From Botryococcus braunii (lineage: Eukaryota > Chlorophyta > Trebouxiophyceae): a stretch of 45,000 nucleotides of DNA. Of the stretch, positions 1 through 37,620 are shown piece by piece. The notes below the pieces were generated by a model. That model was not told the origin of the DNA, did not search any database, and saw nothing but the letters and a program-made list of their open reading frames with translations. The first letter of the stretch is position 1. The number at the start of each line of letters is the position of its first letter. Location: contig MVGU01000404.1 of assembly GCA_002005505.1 (NCBI GenBank), forward strand, positions 237,501-282,500, in the 5' to 3' direction. The translations under genes were made by a program, and so were the position numbers.

Positions 1-73
1 AGACATTTTACCACCCCTCACTGTGGCAGGGCCAGGCAGGCGGCTCAGCTTGCGGCATGGTGGGCGTTTGCAG

Positions 74-5427
<5,354 letters not shown>

Positions 5428-6338
5428 TCTCCCGAACATTCGTTACGGTTGCAATGGCAGGAGCATGTTTTCAACCGCTCCTGTTCAAGGCAGAGACACA
5501 CCATATGGATTGCGAGTCGGTGTAGTTTGTCATGACAGTTTCAGATTAAGGTTAAAGGCCCACTTTCATTTCAAGGTAGAAAGACACTTTCATTTGTATC
5601 AGCCGGAGGCCCTTGCTTATCTCATACGCCCGTTACTGGTAGAAGTGAGTTATCTTTGTGGCACCAGTGGTCTCCTATCAGCAGAAGCACGTCTGCTCAT
5701 CTGCAACTCGTTAACAGTGGCGTACTCTGGTAGGGGTACCGTTGCTATTTCTCGGACGTATTGGGGTTGTCACCCCCTTTTTTCGTGCAGGCACTTCAAC
5801 TTTGGTTATATGCAGGTGGTATCGGCCCCTTGTTCTAGTAAGAACATCCATCTTGATCCGACTGATGGGCAATCTGTGCACTAGGCCGAGCTTTCCAGCT
5901 GAAAAAGCCTTGCAATTTCGCTTTTGGATATGCTTCACTGTTCATTGGAAAGCCTCTCGTCTGAATTTGTTTCCTTATAAAGAACACTTCGTCACCTTCA
6001 GTGCCACCGCCCATCTCTATGAAGCTCCATCGATAGTGCGATGTCTGTCAACAAGCTTTACCAAGGTTTGTACTTGTTGCATCTCACTAGGATGGCATTT
6101 CAACTACTGTTTCCTGCTTTGCCGTGCTTCAACCGTGCAACTAACCCCTTCTCGGGTCTACTAGTTGGTTACCCTAATCAATCTTTGCATCACTCTGCAA
6201 AATGCAAAGCCCCTTGCTGAGTTTGTCCATGTCGGTATAATAGCTTCATCGTCTCCTGGAGATCAACAAGGGTGCGCTGTGGGGTAGCACTGCCAATTCT
6301 TTTGTCAACCGAGTTCCATTGCGCTGCATCAGGGGGAA

Positions 6339-6418
6339 GATATGGCAATAATTATTCAGAGTTATAACAAATTGCCCTGATATGGCAATAGTTATTCACA
6401 GTTATAACAAATTGCCCT
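6339..6418. repeat. 40-bp tandem duplication (two copies)
   Basis: Copy 1 is 6339-6378 and copy 2 is 6379-6418. They share gatatggcaata, then ttattca and gttataacaaattgccct, and differ at only two positions by eye. Non-coding spacer. Confidence 0.93.
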
Positions 6419-7200
6419 GTTGGTCTGCATTATTCTGTCAGAATGGCCCCAACACTGTCCTCACCTCAGCTTCGACTGGCGTTCCTTGGGAACCAGCCCT
6501 CTTTTCCCCGCTGGCATATGTGCCACTAGCGCTGTCACTACCAACTTAGCAACCTCTCATACTGCCACATGAACCACATCGCTTATAGATGGAATGCAGT
6601 GGCGGATGAGATTGCATGTTTTGAATTTCCTGACTAATAAGTAGGGGTATTAAATCGCCCCTTGTTACCACAACGGTTCCAACGCACATACGACACACCC
6701 TCTCTTGGTGGTGGGGTCCCACCATCTTTGTCATTTCTAACGTGACGCACCAAGGTTGTGGTGATGAGCAATAACTTATAATTATATGCCCTTCTACCCA
6801 CATGGTGCATGGCGGGGCATATAAGTATGATGTATGTGCTCTGGTGCATCACCGACTGGCCATCTGTTTGGTTGAGGCAGACAATAGCACACAATTTATT
6901 TAGTCAGAACACAATTAAAATTCTTAGTCTCCGGGACGCTGCCACTCCTCGCTGCAAGTATCAGAATGAGAGGGCCGTTAGTCTGAGGGGACATATTCTA
7001 GAAAGACTGTGAAGTACTCGTAGGGCTATGTGAGACCGACCTTAGACGGGTGTGCACCAGGAGACCACACTTCAAAACCAACGGTAGCTCTGCCTGTAAT
7101 GATACTCCTGACCGCTCCTGTGTGAGTGGAACCGACAGCCGGCAGAACAATCGGGCATACACACTTACCTTTCTGGAAGAATGAGATGTTTGTAAATTTC

Positions 7201-7297
7201 TATAAGGGTTTAAATTTCAAAACTTTTTTTTTTGACCACGCCCACTTTGTATAAGGGTTTAAATTTCAAAACTTTTTTTTTTACCACGCCCACTTCG
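7201..7297. repeat. 49-bp tandem duplication with T tracts
   Basis: Two adjacent copies (about 7201-7249 and 7250-7297) contain tataagggtttaaatttc, a run of 9-10 T and accacgcccactt. A third partial copy (tataat...) begins at 7298. The unit lies about 550 bp upstream of the eS28 start candidate. Function unknown. Confidence 0.92.
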
Positions 7298-7853
7298 TAT
7301 AATGATTTTAAACGGCTCTCAGGAAATGCACTCACCATCTGAACCACGCAGTTCGATGGTAAAGGTCAGGCTTATGAAGCAAACCAAAAATCGCATGAAA
7401 TGCACATGCAGTGAAAAAGTAGAACAGAAAAATTCTGTGATGAAGCAGCTCAAGTTGATTAAACAACTGATCCAAAACAGTTGCACACTCCAGATACTCC
7501 AAATTCACAGTAACTGGAGGGACCATCATCACTCTTCCATGACCAATATTTGCAACAACTAGTGTACCACTTGTACTAATGATCTCAGCTGAACCATTTA
7601 GCGGACAACGCAAGCAAAAAAGTGTGCAAGATTGAGGCGAGACCCCGCCGAGATCATCTGAGCGGCAGTACAGTGCTGCAGAGCCTGCAGTTACGCGATG
7701 CTATCACGTGCCGTAACGTGAGGGTCACGGCGGCGCAACCATCAAGCACCTTTAGCAGCAATCCGGCCACGAACAAGGAGCCGACGCTAGTGCACACAGA
7801 CTTATTGAGCTGTACTTATTTAAGTCGTAGCTGGTTGCGTCCATTGGGCAGTG

Positions 7854-8715
7854 ATGGTACGCCCAACGTTTCTTGGAGTTTGCTGGGGGAAGGGTCGATT
7901 GTTTGAAGAGGCTGTTTGCATATTGTTTCCCTTAATGTTGCGACTACTTGAAGTTTGGATAGTGCGTGTACGTCTTTGCCTGTTCAATCTGACGGGAGTA
8001 CAGTACTAGAACCTGTGCAACCGTCATGCCTGGTTTTAGACCGCGTTGTTCCAAGCATCCATATGCAGCGCTTGCCTTCATTTGTAGCGTTTGCCAAATG
8101 ATATTCTGTCTTGATCAAGATTCTGGAGCTCATCACCTGCATGGCACGATAACAGGGGGTTCGTGGTACAGGATCAACCGGTAAAGCTTGCAATTGTCAT
8201 GAAGGTCATAGGACGGACAGGTTCTCGTGGGCAGGTGAGCTTCCTGAAATTCAAAGGAACCAAGATGAGTGCATTTGCCCACCAGGATGTATTGGGATAT
8301 CTATCAGCGCAGCTCCTTCACTGTGTTTGCAACCTGCCCCGGTCTTTTCAAAGCACTTGGCAGGTTCAGCATGGCAACAGCTGGCGTCAATACTTTACTT
8401 ACATCATATTTTCTGTCTGTAGGTAACTCAAGTACGCGTCAAGTTTTTGGACGACCAGAACCGTTTGATCATGAGAAATGTCAAGGGACCCGTGCGAGAA
8501 GGTGAGGTTATCACCAAAGTCGCCTGTTGCAAATCTCTTCTGAAATTTGGGCTGCTGTAAGGTTTACCAGGGACAGGTTGGAACGTCAGTGCATTTGCAT
8601 GGTCGAGGGCTTTGCGTAAAGACGACACATCTGAGTTGTCCAGTTGCGGGTTTGCTTTGCAGGGGATATTTTGACTCTCCTGGAATCCGAGCGTGAGGCC
8701 AGGAGACTGAGATAA
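7854..8715 (+). CDS. RPS28: 40S ribosomal protein eS28 (RPS28)
   Basis: Small-subunit ribosomal protein of about 65 residues near the mRNA exit region of the 40S subunit. Well-supported exons: 8172-8234 ([20 protein letters not shown]), 8423-8501 ([21 protein letters not shown]) and 8663-8715 ([16 protein letters not shown], stop TAA). All have GT-AG borders and matching phase. The body is almost identical to plant and algal eS28, including the invariant [10 protein letters not shown] end. The start codon is not in exon 8172-8234, so a 5' exon is required. A candidate is ATG at 7854-7856, followed at once by a gtacgc donor, giving M-DQPVKLA; other upstream ATG/donor pairs also fit the phase. 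Product certain; first exon uncertain. Confidence 0.93.
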
Positions 8716-10077
8716 TGCTGGGGTCGACGGTCATGGGGGGTATGCCGTGACATTATGGTGCATGCAGCTTGGTGAACCGATCAGTAGCAGGCTGCCAGGA
8801 TGTTTATGTCGCAAAACTAGGAATTTACTTAGTGAGACCCTACATGTTTGGGCAGGGCAATTTGGTGCGAGGTACCTGGTGATAGACGGTCTGGCATCCT
8901 GGGACAATGTTGACTGTTGTTTCATGTTAATTGCACCGCACCTTTTGGCGAACACTCCGGTCAGTCTGCACTGGGATGGGTTCCTCAGGCGGCTATGTAA
9001 TGCATATCACAAGGGTATCGTCCATGTTTGTGCCTTAAAGTGCCTGACACGCTGTTCGCATCACTGATTCTGCTGCAGAGTCCAGTGTTCCTGTCTTGGT
9101 GGCAATCAAAGTTCTAGTTGTTGGTTGATGTTGGCATAGCGGAACACCTCATCTTCAGCAGCCACACTGTACTGTAATTACTTGTGGGATTTTAACACCT
9201 CATGTGTGGAGGGGTGTGGCTGCGGATACATTACAAAAGTTGCTTGCACCAGATCGGGTGGGGCAAAGAAGCAACACACGATCACCAGAGCTCTCACGTG
9301 TACTTGTGTCGTCTACATTGCGGGACCGATGCTGAACGGGGCTCATACGCAACAACATCACAGCAGAGTGTCTTCATGTGAATCGTCATTCACCTGTCTT
9401 CAAATGGGGTTTATGCTGGGGAGGGATTGCTTTCGGTAGTGTAGTCGTGGAAGTAGGTGAAGGAGCTGCTGGGGAGGGATTTCCCTCTGTACTGCTTTGG
9501 TGTAAGTAGCCGCTGGGGAGGAGAAGAGGGAAGGAATGTGCGGGTGGAGCCACCGGTTCACCATGTAGGCTAATGGACAATATGCCTGCTGTGAGAGACT
9601 GCGATAGTTTATCACCCTGGGGCCATAAGACATTCGTGATGCAGCATTGCATGATTTCAGAGAGATTTGGGCAACAGGACTGGGCAGCTGGGGTTCTACA
9701 ATTATATAATTTATGTGGACACTTTGGCGCTACAGCAATGGAGGTTCTATCACCACTAAATGCATCGAGGTGTGACGAAGTGTGTGACGGTGTCACAACA
9801 CCATGAAAGAACTTTTTAGCAGGCTGCACTGATGATGAACGGGAGACTCCAGGCTTCCAGTGACGCAATTTGCATGGGAGTGGGGGGCCCAGATCGTGAA
9901 GATAATGCAGCCACAGCAGGAGCTGAGCAGTGGCTGCATCATCCCCAGTTGCAAAATTGCCCTATTCAAGCCTTCCCATCGGAGCCATTCGTGTTACCAA
10001 GAAGGGGAGTTCCTCACTTCATTACATACCTGGCGTTATGGAATTGATACAGAGGGGCTTTTGGGTGTGCTTCCAAG
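8716..10077. other. Spacer between RPS28 and the DNAJC7-like gene
   Basis: About 1.36 kb holding the eS28 3' end and the upstream region of the next gene. A Ser/Pro-rich minus-strand frame at 9386-9868 lacks motifs and splice support and looks like chance. Nothing else is recognisable. Confidence 0.55.
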
Positions 10078-17338
<7,261 letters not shown>

Positions 17339-18487
17339 CAAAGAGCCTGAGGCGCTTCCTGTAAGGTTTGATAAAAGCCCCCATTGTCATTGCTCATCGT
17401 TTGCTGATATAGGAAGGGTTTAAACATGACTTTGCATCAAGCCCAAGCCGCAAAACTTGCTGAGGTCAGATCGCTAAGGCTTCAGGGCACACCGATGGTT
17501 CAGAGAATTTTGTCCACAGAGCACATCCCACTGGAATCGACATGTTGACAAGGTTTGCAATGCAACTCACGGCCATGGATCTATGTCACTTCCAGTTGCA
17601 CAACATCAGCAAACATTGCTCTAGACTCGGGGTAACTACTCGTTGACCACCATCACTCCCCTCCGTGCACTGTCCCAGTGTGACAGTACGGAGTTACTAA
17701 GAAGTTAACGCCTGCAACGTGGCCCATGAAAGGAGCTCTGCGCGTCCCGAGTAGCGAAGATTGCAAGATCCGTCAGAACTCTGCAGGCAGTCAGCCTTGT
17801 GAATCATTCCACTTAACTATTAACCCAGAGAGTGTCCTGGAAACTCCTTCCAGCCTGCCAGAAGTGCGAGAGGCATAAACACTATGCTGACTACCTTCAG
17901 AAGGCTCTCAACCCTCATATTGTACAGACCAAGACGAGAGAGTGGCCCAGTCTCATCTCGCACTTAACCCCCTATAGAGTGGGCCTTGTGTAGCATGCCG
18001 TGAGACCCTCATGCAGGTGGACCCAGCAGGCAAGGTTTACACACAGAGGTAACGGCTCAAGCACCAGAAACCATTCTCCTAATGCACCGTCACTCGTCCA
18101 ATTGGACTCGGTGAATTCAATTGCTTGCACGAATGGCAGAATAAGACTATGAGCCAATCAACTCCTAGTCCGGGGACTTCTGCTGCCCAATCTGTTGCAA
18201 ACGAAGTCCACAACCAATCAGTTGTGCAAATTAAAATGGTGAATCTAATGGCATGCAAGGCTGCTACAAATTCACTGAGCGAGTGCATTTCTACCCCTCT
18301 GACTTATCTGCTGGCCCAACATGCTGCACAGGAAGACCAAAAGTAATCCTTCACCAGCCTCTGCAATGGCAGCACCAAAAAGGGGCCCCAGATGGTGGTA
18401 CACCTCCGCAGCAAGATGACGGACCAATACGGGTATTCCTCTGATGATTACCGCACGGCCTGTCAAGGCACTGTACAAAATGCAGAA
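17339..18487. other. Convergent intergenic region
   Basis: About 1.15 kb between the stop codons of the DNAJC7-like gene (+) and BRAP (-), so it should contain both 3' UTRs. No ORF with recognisable content. A TGTAA occurs at 17360-17364, the algal-type polyadenylation word, but it is very close to the stop and I do not rely on it. Confidence 0.6.
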
Positions 18488-26346
<7,859 letters not shown>

Positions 26347-26992
26347 GTGATCAGGCTCAAGTATTCACGATATCAATCCGGAAAGCTGCTTTCAGCCCTG
26401 CCAGCTGGCTTTTAGAGCGTAAAATCTTGGAAGATATTTGCTGCGTAAGCTTGATTGAGTATGACCCAGGAAGAGTCCAGAGGTACGTATGTACTCATCC
26501 GAACACACTTCCTTCGCTCCTTGAAACTCGATTTCAGCCGCAAGCAAGAGGAAAAACACAAGTCTAGCTGACTTCAAACCGGGCATCAATCTCTGGACTT
26601 AAACCCTTGGATTGTGCTTGAATGAACAGGTGCAGGGCAGCCGATGTACAGCGGCAGGCAGCAGCCAACTGTACCGTCGATTTAAACTGAAAGGAAATAG
26701 GCAAGAAGGGATCTAAGTTGCATGGGGTCACCCTTAGAAATTCAGAAAACAGTTCAAGAATGAGAAACCAAAGTACAAATGCAGAGAGAATGAAAGTATA
26801 CACTTTCATATATGTGGAGAAACACAGGGCGAGTGCGCCAGTGGGAAAAGCAACAAAGAACTGAATCGAGGTACTCTCCGCTTCCGCAATAAGCAACGGA
26901 CCCCCCAAATCTGATACAGATCGCATCGCACCCTGCACCCAAGCTCGGTATGGCGCATCTCGGGATCGCACGTCTTCGTGCATGCCAGTGGG

Positions 26993-27290
<298 letters not shown>

Positions 27291-27392
27291 GTGTTCGTGG
27301 GGGCAAGAAATGCAAGATGCAGGATAGGCCTCATTCTTTATATTAAATGCACGCATGCACCAAAAACATAGGGAGGGGGGTAGAGAGCGAGA

Positions 27393-27396
27393 GTGA

Positions 27397-27492
<96 letters not shown>

Positions 27493-27494
27493 GA

Positions 27495-27540
<46 letters not shown>
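27393..27540. repeat. (GT)n(GA)n microsatellite
   Basis: About 17 GT units then about 52 GA units with a few substitutions (gatagaga, gatgga), within the BRAP upstream spacer. Confidence 0.95.
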
Positions 27541-27669
27541 TGGCCGCGTCATGAATGCTCATGTGGATAGTATACGAGATAGACTAGGCTGGCGACCATT
27601 GCAGTCAACACATGCAACACCACATTCCTTCCCGAAGTGCCTACTTTGACTGTGCGTGACCCCCCCCCC

Positions 27670-28008
<339 letters not shown>

Positions 28009-28048
28009 AGCTCGAACCCCACCCACCAAAGAAAACAACCTAACACAA

Positions 28049-29396
28049 TCATTCACTAAGATTGTACACCTTAATCAAAACCCATGTATCTGTTTCATTG
28101 GGTGTTGTCTGCCACAAAGTCACCCGCTTTGCCAAAAAGCCAAGCTCTGGGATCTGCCCATCTCCAAAGTAATGCTGTTCCAAATTTCTAGCCAATTCCT
28201 CCCTGTACACGAGACAGGCGCCCAACCAAGATCAGATGCTGCAATAAAGCCTGGGGAGCGTATTCTAAGCCACACAGAACAAGTGACAGGAAAAATATTG
28301 TGAAAGGAACTGAATACGGCAACATTATTCCTTATGTAGCTGCACATGAAATTAGTCAATCCGCTGCTGGTCAGATAAGGCAGGGCAGAAGAAAGTGGGA
28401 GAGACATAGCACCTGTCACTTTGAGGAAGCGTCCCATAAATGAGGGACAAATGGGGCATGTACTCTGCGGTGGAATCCATGTTAAATGCCTCTCGTGCGT
28501 TGCTTCCAGCTGCCATCAGAGCCGGAGTCTTCGTGCAAAGAATGTATACATTCTGATAGTACTTTTGGCCGGCAGCGACCTTATCAAACTTCACATCAAA
28601 TGGCTGCAAAAAATCCCGAATGACAATCGTTGGAAGACGTCCCTGTGCTTGAAAAAATCCCGCACGGGATGGAAAGTGGAGGGCGACAGGGACAAGCTCA
28701 TGACCGTTAAAGTCATTTACTAACTATCCTTCTGACAATGTCACAACAATATTTAGAATGCAAGTCGCAACAGGTAGAGCAATTGGAAACGATGTCATCA
28801 ATTGATGTTCTGCTACTCAATGCTGCGTAGGATGGTGTCAAACGGCACTGTGGACAGATAGTGCTACCAACAACTGTGCCATAACATCATCTAAAAACAT
28901 CACAAAATTAGATGGACGTGAAGTGCCAAAAAATCAAACCTGCAGGCCTGAAAGGAGGCTGTCTGCAACTGCAATAACATGGTCTTCGGGTCCGTGGATA
29001 TCCCCAAGAAGGGTGATGTGTGGTCTAAATACAGGTGACTCATAAATAGGAAATAACTGTTTCATCCGTTCTTGCAGCCAATCATCCAGACTCCCTTGCA
29101 CCGCGGAAACACAACACACTTTAGCTCACGGCGATAGTGGCATATAGCTCACGAAAATCTATTGCGTTCACCCGACGGCTGCTCAGACCGACTTTCACAC
29201 TCCCGTACAGCCTCCATGCCTTGCAAGAGTAATCTATCTGGCATGTGAAGCTGGCCTTAACCGGTAGACCAGCCAACGGCATGACGCCCCGACACTACGA
29301 CCATGAATCAAGAAGTAAAAGGCAGCCCGGAAAGGAAACTTATTCAAAATGTGGAGAACCTGTTGGCTCTATCCATAAAGAGTAATACTTAGCCAT
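28049..29396 (-). CDS. Cyclic phosphodiesterase (2H phosphoesterase, plant CPDase type)
   Basis: Hydrolyses ADP-ribose 1",2"-cyclic phosphate (tRNA-splicing by-product) and nucleoside 2',3'-cyclic phosphates, probably in the cytosol. Four in-phase exons: 29396-29360, 29118-28940, 28603-28413, 28202-28049; about 186 aa against 181 in Arabidopsis. Start MAKYYSLWIEPT matches the N-terminal strand of the family. The two catalytic tetrapeptides are present: HITL (about 46-49, in VFRPHITLLGDI) and HLSL (about 123-126, in YMPHLSLIYG). YQNVYILCTKTPALMAAG and a final KRVTLWQTTPNETDTW also match. No transit peptide is visible. The first exon is only 37 nt, but start context, phase and homology agree. 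It lies head-to-tail upstream of BRAP and divergent from the DUF1499 gene. Confidence 0.9.
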
Positions 29397-29799
29397 CCAG
29401 TCACCGATTTGCGTCCCGGTTCTTCGACGATCTGATAAATGTCTACGACGGAGATGACGGCGAGCCCAACAAAGCTTCAATCCCTCATGACCAGGAGTGT
29501 AGAAGAATGTAGCTAAATGTTGACATCTAGATTGGCAGCCGCCCGTTTGCATAGGATTGGCAAAATTTCCAAGGCATTTGGGTAGCCCTGAATTGAAATC
29601 GACTGCGAGTCGCAGTCTGCAAGTAAAACGCGTACCTGTAGTACAGGTACGTGCAGGTCCTGTACCCGTAGGTTGAAACATCGGTTTCATGGAGGAACTC
29701 TCGAGGTGGTCCTGGATGCCTCCCTTCATCTAGCCGATAAGGACACGATCTGTGCCGGCATCTTGAACATATACCATCTTCTGCTCCACGCATTTGGAC
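29397..29799. promoter_or_regulatory. Divergent promoter region, CPDase (-) and DUF1499 (+)
   Basis: Only 403 bp separate the two proposed start codons, so both promoters and 5' UTRs must share it. No convincing TATA box was located by eye. The notable content is the GTAC cluster and palindrome at 29631-29665. Confidence 0.6.
29631..29665. promoter_or_regulatory. GTAC cluster with 21-bp palindrome
   Basis: The arms cgtacctgta (29631-29640) and tacaggtacg (29642-29651) are exact reverse complements around a single G. GTAC cores occur at 29632, 29641, 29647 and 29662. GTAC is the core bound by SBP-domain factors such as Chlamydomonas CRR1 in copper and hypoxia response elements. Whether it acts so here is inference. 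Confidence 0.5.
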
Positions 29800-31622
29800 A
29801 TGGCTTCACTGGCTGCCAGTTCACTTCCAAGGCATTTTTGCTTTCAGTCAAAGGGGGACGGTGTTTCTCTCCAACGTCATGATGTTCGATCCCCGCGGAC
29901 TGCATGCCGTGTGTTTGCTTCTTCGGAGCCCCAAAACACCAGGAGGTATTCTTCATAATAGGTGCCAGCGGGGTTTTATAATTTTGATTGACTGACTGGG
30001 AAATAGCCTTAATGATGCTGCCAAAGAAGCAATGCTGTGCAATTGCTTGTTGGTTTGTGGTTGATGAGCCATACCAAATTCAAGCAACGGAGCAATATCT
30101 GGTGAATGTATTGGTACTTTGTCTTGAAATGCATCCCCTGTATGTGCAATTGATAGAGGGTGAGGCATCTGGCTTGCACAGGGAGACGCTCTTGGCGGGT
30201 GTGAATGTCAGTGTCCTGGCAGCTTTGTTTAACTTCGGAGCTGCTCCAAGGCCATCGGACATTGGATTGAAGGCCTATGGAGGAGGAATTAAAACCCTGG
30301 CCTTATGCCCGCCAACCCCCAACTGCATATCCACAGCTGAGGAAGCAAATGACTTAAGTCACTACGTCCCGCCATGGTACTTAGTCCCCGCAATCATGTG
30401 TTATATCTAAATATGCTTTGATACGCACTCTTGGAGACACTCTGGACAGTAGCAGATGACCTTGCAGAGGCAATGTTGAAGATGTAAGCCACAGCCATGT
30501 CTTGTGTAAGATTGAATTGCACCCTGGGTATTATCCTTGTGCACTAGGAGGGGGAGACATGACAAATGTTCAAGCCCCATTGAATACTGTGCCAAGGGAG
30601 CCCCTTGTGCAATCAATCAACCTTTGAACCTCTCATAGTGATATGACTGTTACCAATGCTGGAACATGTTGAGGATCTTGCGGCTTGCAATTTAGTAAGA
30701 ATTTATGTTCTGGTCCTTTCGCTTAAAACTAGAACAAATCTGCAATTGTAGTCAGTGGCTTTGCAGGACATATAACCCTGAAGAAGGGAGGGGAAGGAAA
30801 GCGCCAATCACAAAGGCTCAGGCCATGGATGAGCTTGTTGGAGTGGTACGTCCCCACAGCTCAGGACCAAATCTTTAGCCAAGGGCATGAGGGAACAAAT
30901 TGACATTGGCTAGTGGAGCTTCACTTGATGCCGGCAAGGATTTCCTATACAACATTGGAGACAGGATGTGATGCATGGCTGCAGAGCTGTGCTTTTTCCT
31001 ATTTCTTTTCGTTTTCTTTTTTTTCTTTTTTTTCTTTTTTTTTTTTTCCTTTTTTTTTGGGGGCGGGGGGGGGGGGGGGTTGTGTGGCAGGGTGTGCTGA
31101 ACAGGATGTGCTGTAGTACAGATATCTCCAAGATGTCATTGATCGCCATGTCACAGCACATTTGAGAGACCATCAGGTCCTTATTGGGCTCTCAAGCCTG
31201 GAAACACTTTTACGCAGCAGGCATTGGTGTGACACGGCTTCACGGCATTTCAAGAGTAAAGGAAGCCACACTATGTAGAGACTCACTGGCAAGAACCTTT
31301 CAATCGACTTCAAGCTCACAAGCTTATGAAGGGTGCTGAACCGTCTATGTCCGTGTGCAGCTGCAGGAGCTCAAGCCGGACAAATTCATTCCTAAGTTAG
31401 TCACGAAAACTGATGACTACGTGTATGTGGAATATGAGTCTCCCACCTTCGGCTTCATTGATGATGTGGAATTTTACTTCCCTGACGTAAGTTCCTGGAA
31501 ATATTCTTTCTTAACAAAAATTTGCAGCAATCTCACTGTGTCCTGCCATGTGTTGCACAGGTCAGATCTCACTGTAACTTTCTCCTCCTTGTAGAACACG
31601 TCCCCCCGCCCGCGCGTCTGTG

Positions 31623-31706
<84 letters not shown>

Positions 31707-31730
31707 CTCTCTCTCTCCCTCCCTCCCTCC

Positions 31731-31800
<70 letters not shown>

Positions 31801-31817
31801 CTCCCTCTCTCCCCCCC

Positions 31818-31870
<53 letters not shown>

Positions 31871-32184
31871 AGCGAACGCTCGCGTTAGTGTGAGATGGGT
31901 GGGGAGACTGAGAAGGCCAAGCAGAGTGGGTGTTGGGCCAAATAAAGTGAGAGGGAAATCCGAAAGGGGGGGGGGGTGCCAGACGGGAGACTGGAGGGAG
32001 TCGAAGAAAGAAAGGAATGGGCACTTCGGTCTCTGAAAGGGGGTGTCGGGTTTAGGGGAAGAGTGAGGTGGAGTATCGAAGTGCATCGCGAGTGGGAGAG
32101 TCTGACTTCGACATCAACAGGAAACGCATCCGTGAAATCCGCAGGGCTCTGGAACCCAAAGGCTGGAAAAGTGTTGGATTTTAG
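29800..32184 (+). CDS. DUF1499 family protein, predicted thylakoid lumen (Tat substrate)
   Basis: Five in-phase exons: 29800-29945, 30182-30376, 30767-30845, 31361-31486, 32062-32184 (stop TAG); about 222 aa. Start MASLAASSLPRHF opens a Ser/Arg-rich plastid transit-like stretch ending near CRVFASS. A twin-arginine motif follows (RRETLLAGVNVSVLAALF, Arg 48-49) with a hydrophobic core, pointing to import into the thylakoid lumen by the Tat pathway. The mature domain has the DUF1499 hallmarks: GLKAYGGG, LCPPTPNCISTAEEANDLSH, WTYNPEEGRGRK, ELKPDKFIPKLV, YVYVEYESPTFGFIDDVEFY, VEYRSASRVGESDFDINRKR and WKSVGF at the end. Molecular function of DUF1499 is not established. The RR pair is created across the first splice junction. 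The last acceptor could be 32061 or 32067; both keep frame. Confidence 0.92.
31626..31870. repeat. (GT)n(CT)n(GT)n microsatellite in DUF1499 last intron
   Basis: About 38 GT units (to 31702), pyrimidine-rich sequence with about 30 CT units (31741-31797) and further CT, then about 17 GT units to 31868. Confidence 0.96.

Positions 32185-37620
<5,436 letters not shown>

Larger units (their letters stand above)
5428..7853. other. Intergenic spacer between DBP10 and RPS28
   Basis: About 2.4 kb containing the helicase 3' UTR and the eS28 upstream region. Open frames here (for example 5742-6164) have no recognisable motif, and I see no exon chain. The spacer holds two short tandem duplications, listed separately, and one copy of a dispersed 13-mer at 6019-6031. 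Confidence 0.6.

Noticed and set aside
9386..9868. 160-residue minus-strand frame rich in Ser, Pro and His
   Set aside because: No motif, no splice-supported partner exon, and overlapping open frames on the other strand; most likely chance in spacer.
9832..9930. Box C-like tgatga and box D-like ctga as a C/D snoRNA
   Set aside because: Spacing is possible, but there is no terminal stem, no clear C'/D' pair and no recognisable guide; not supportable by eye.
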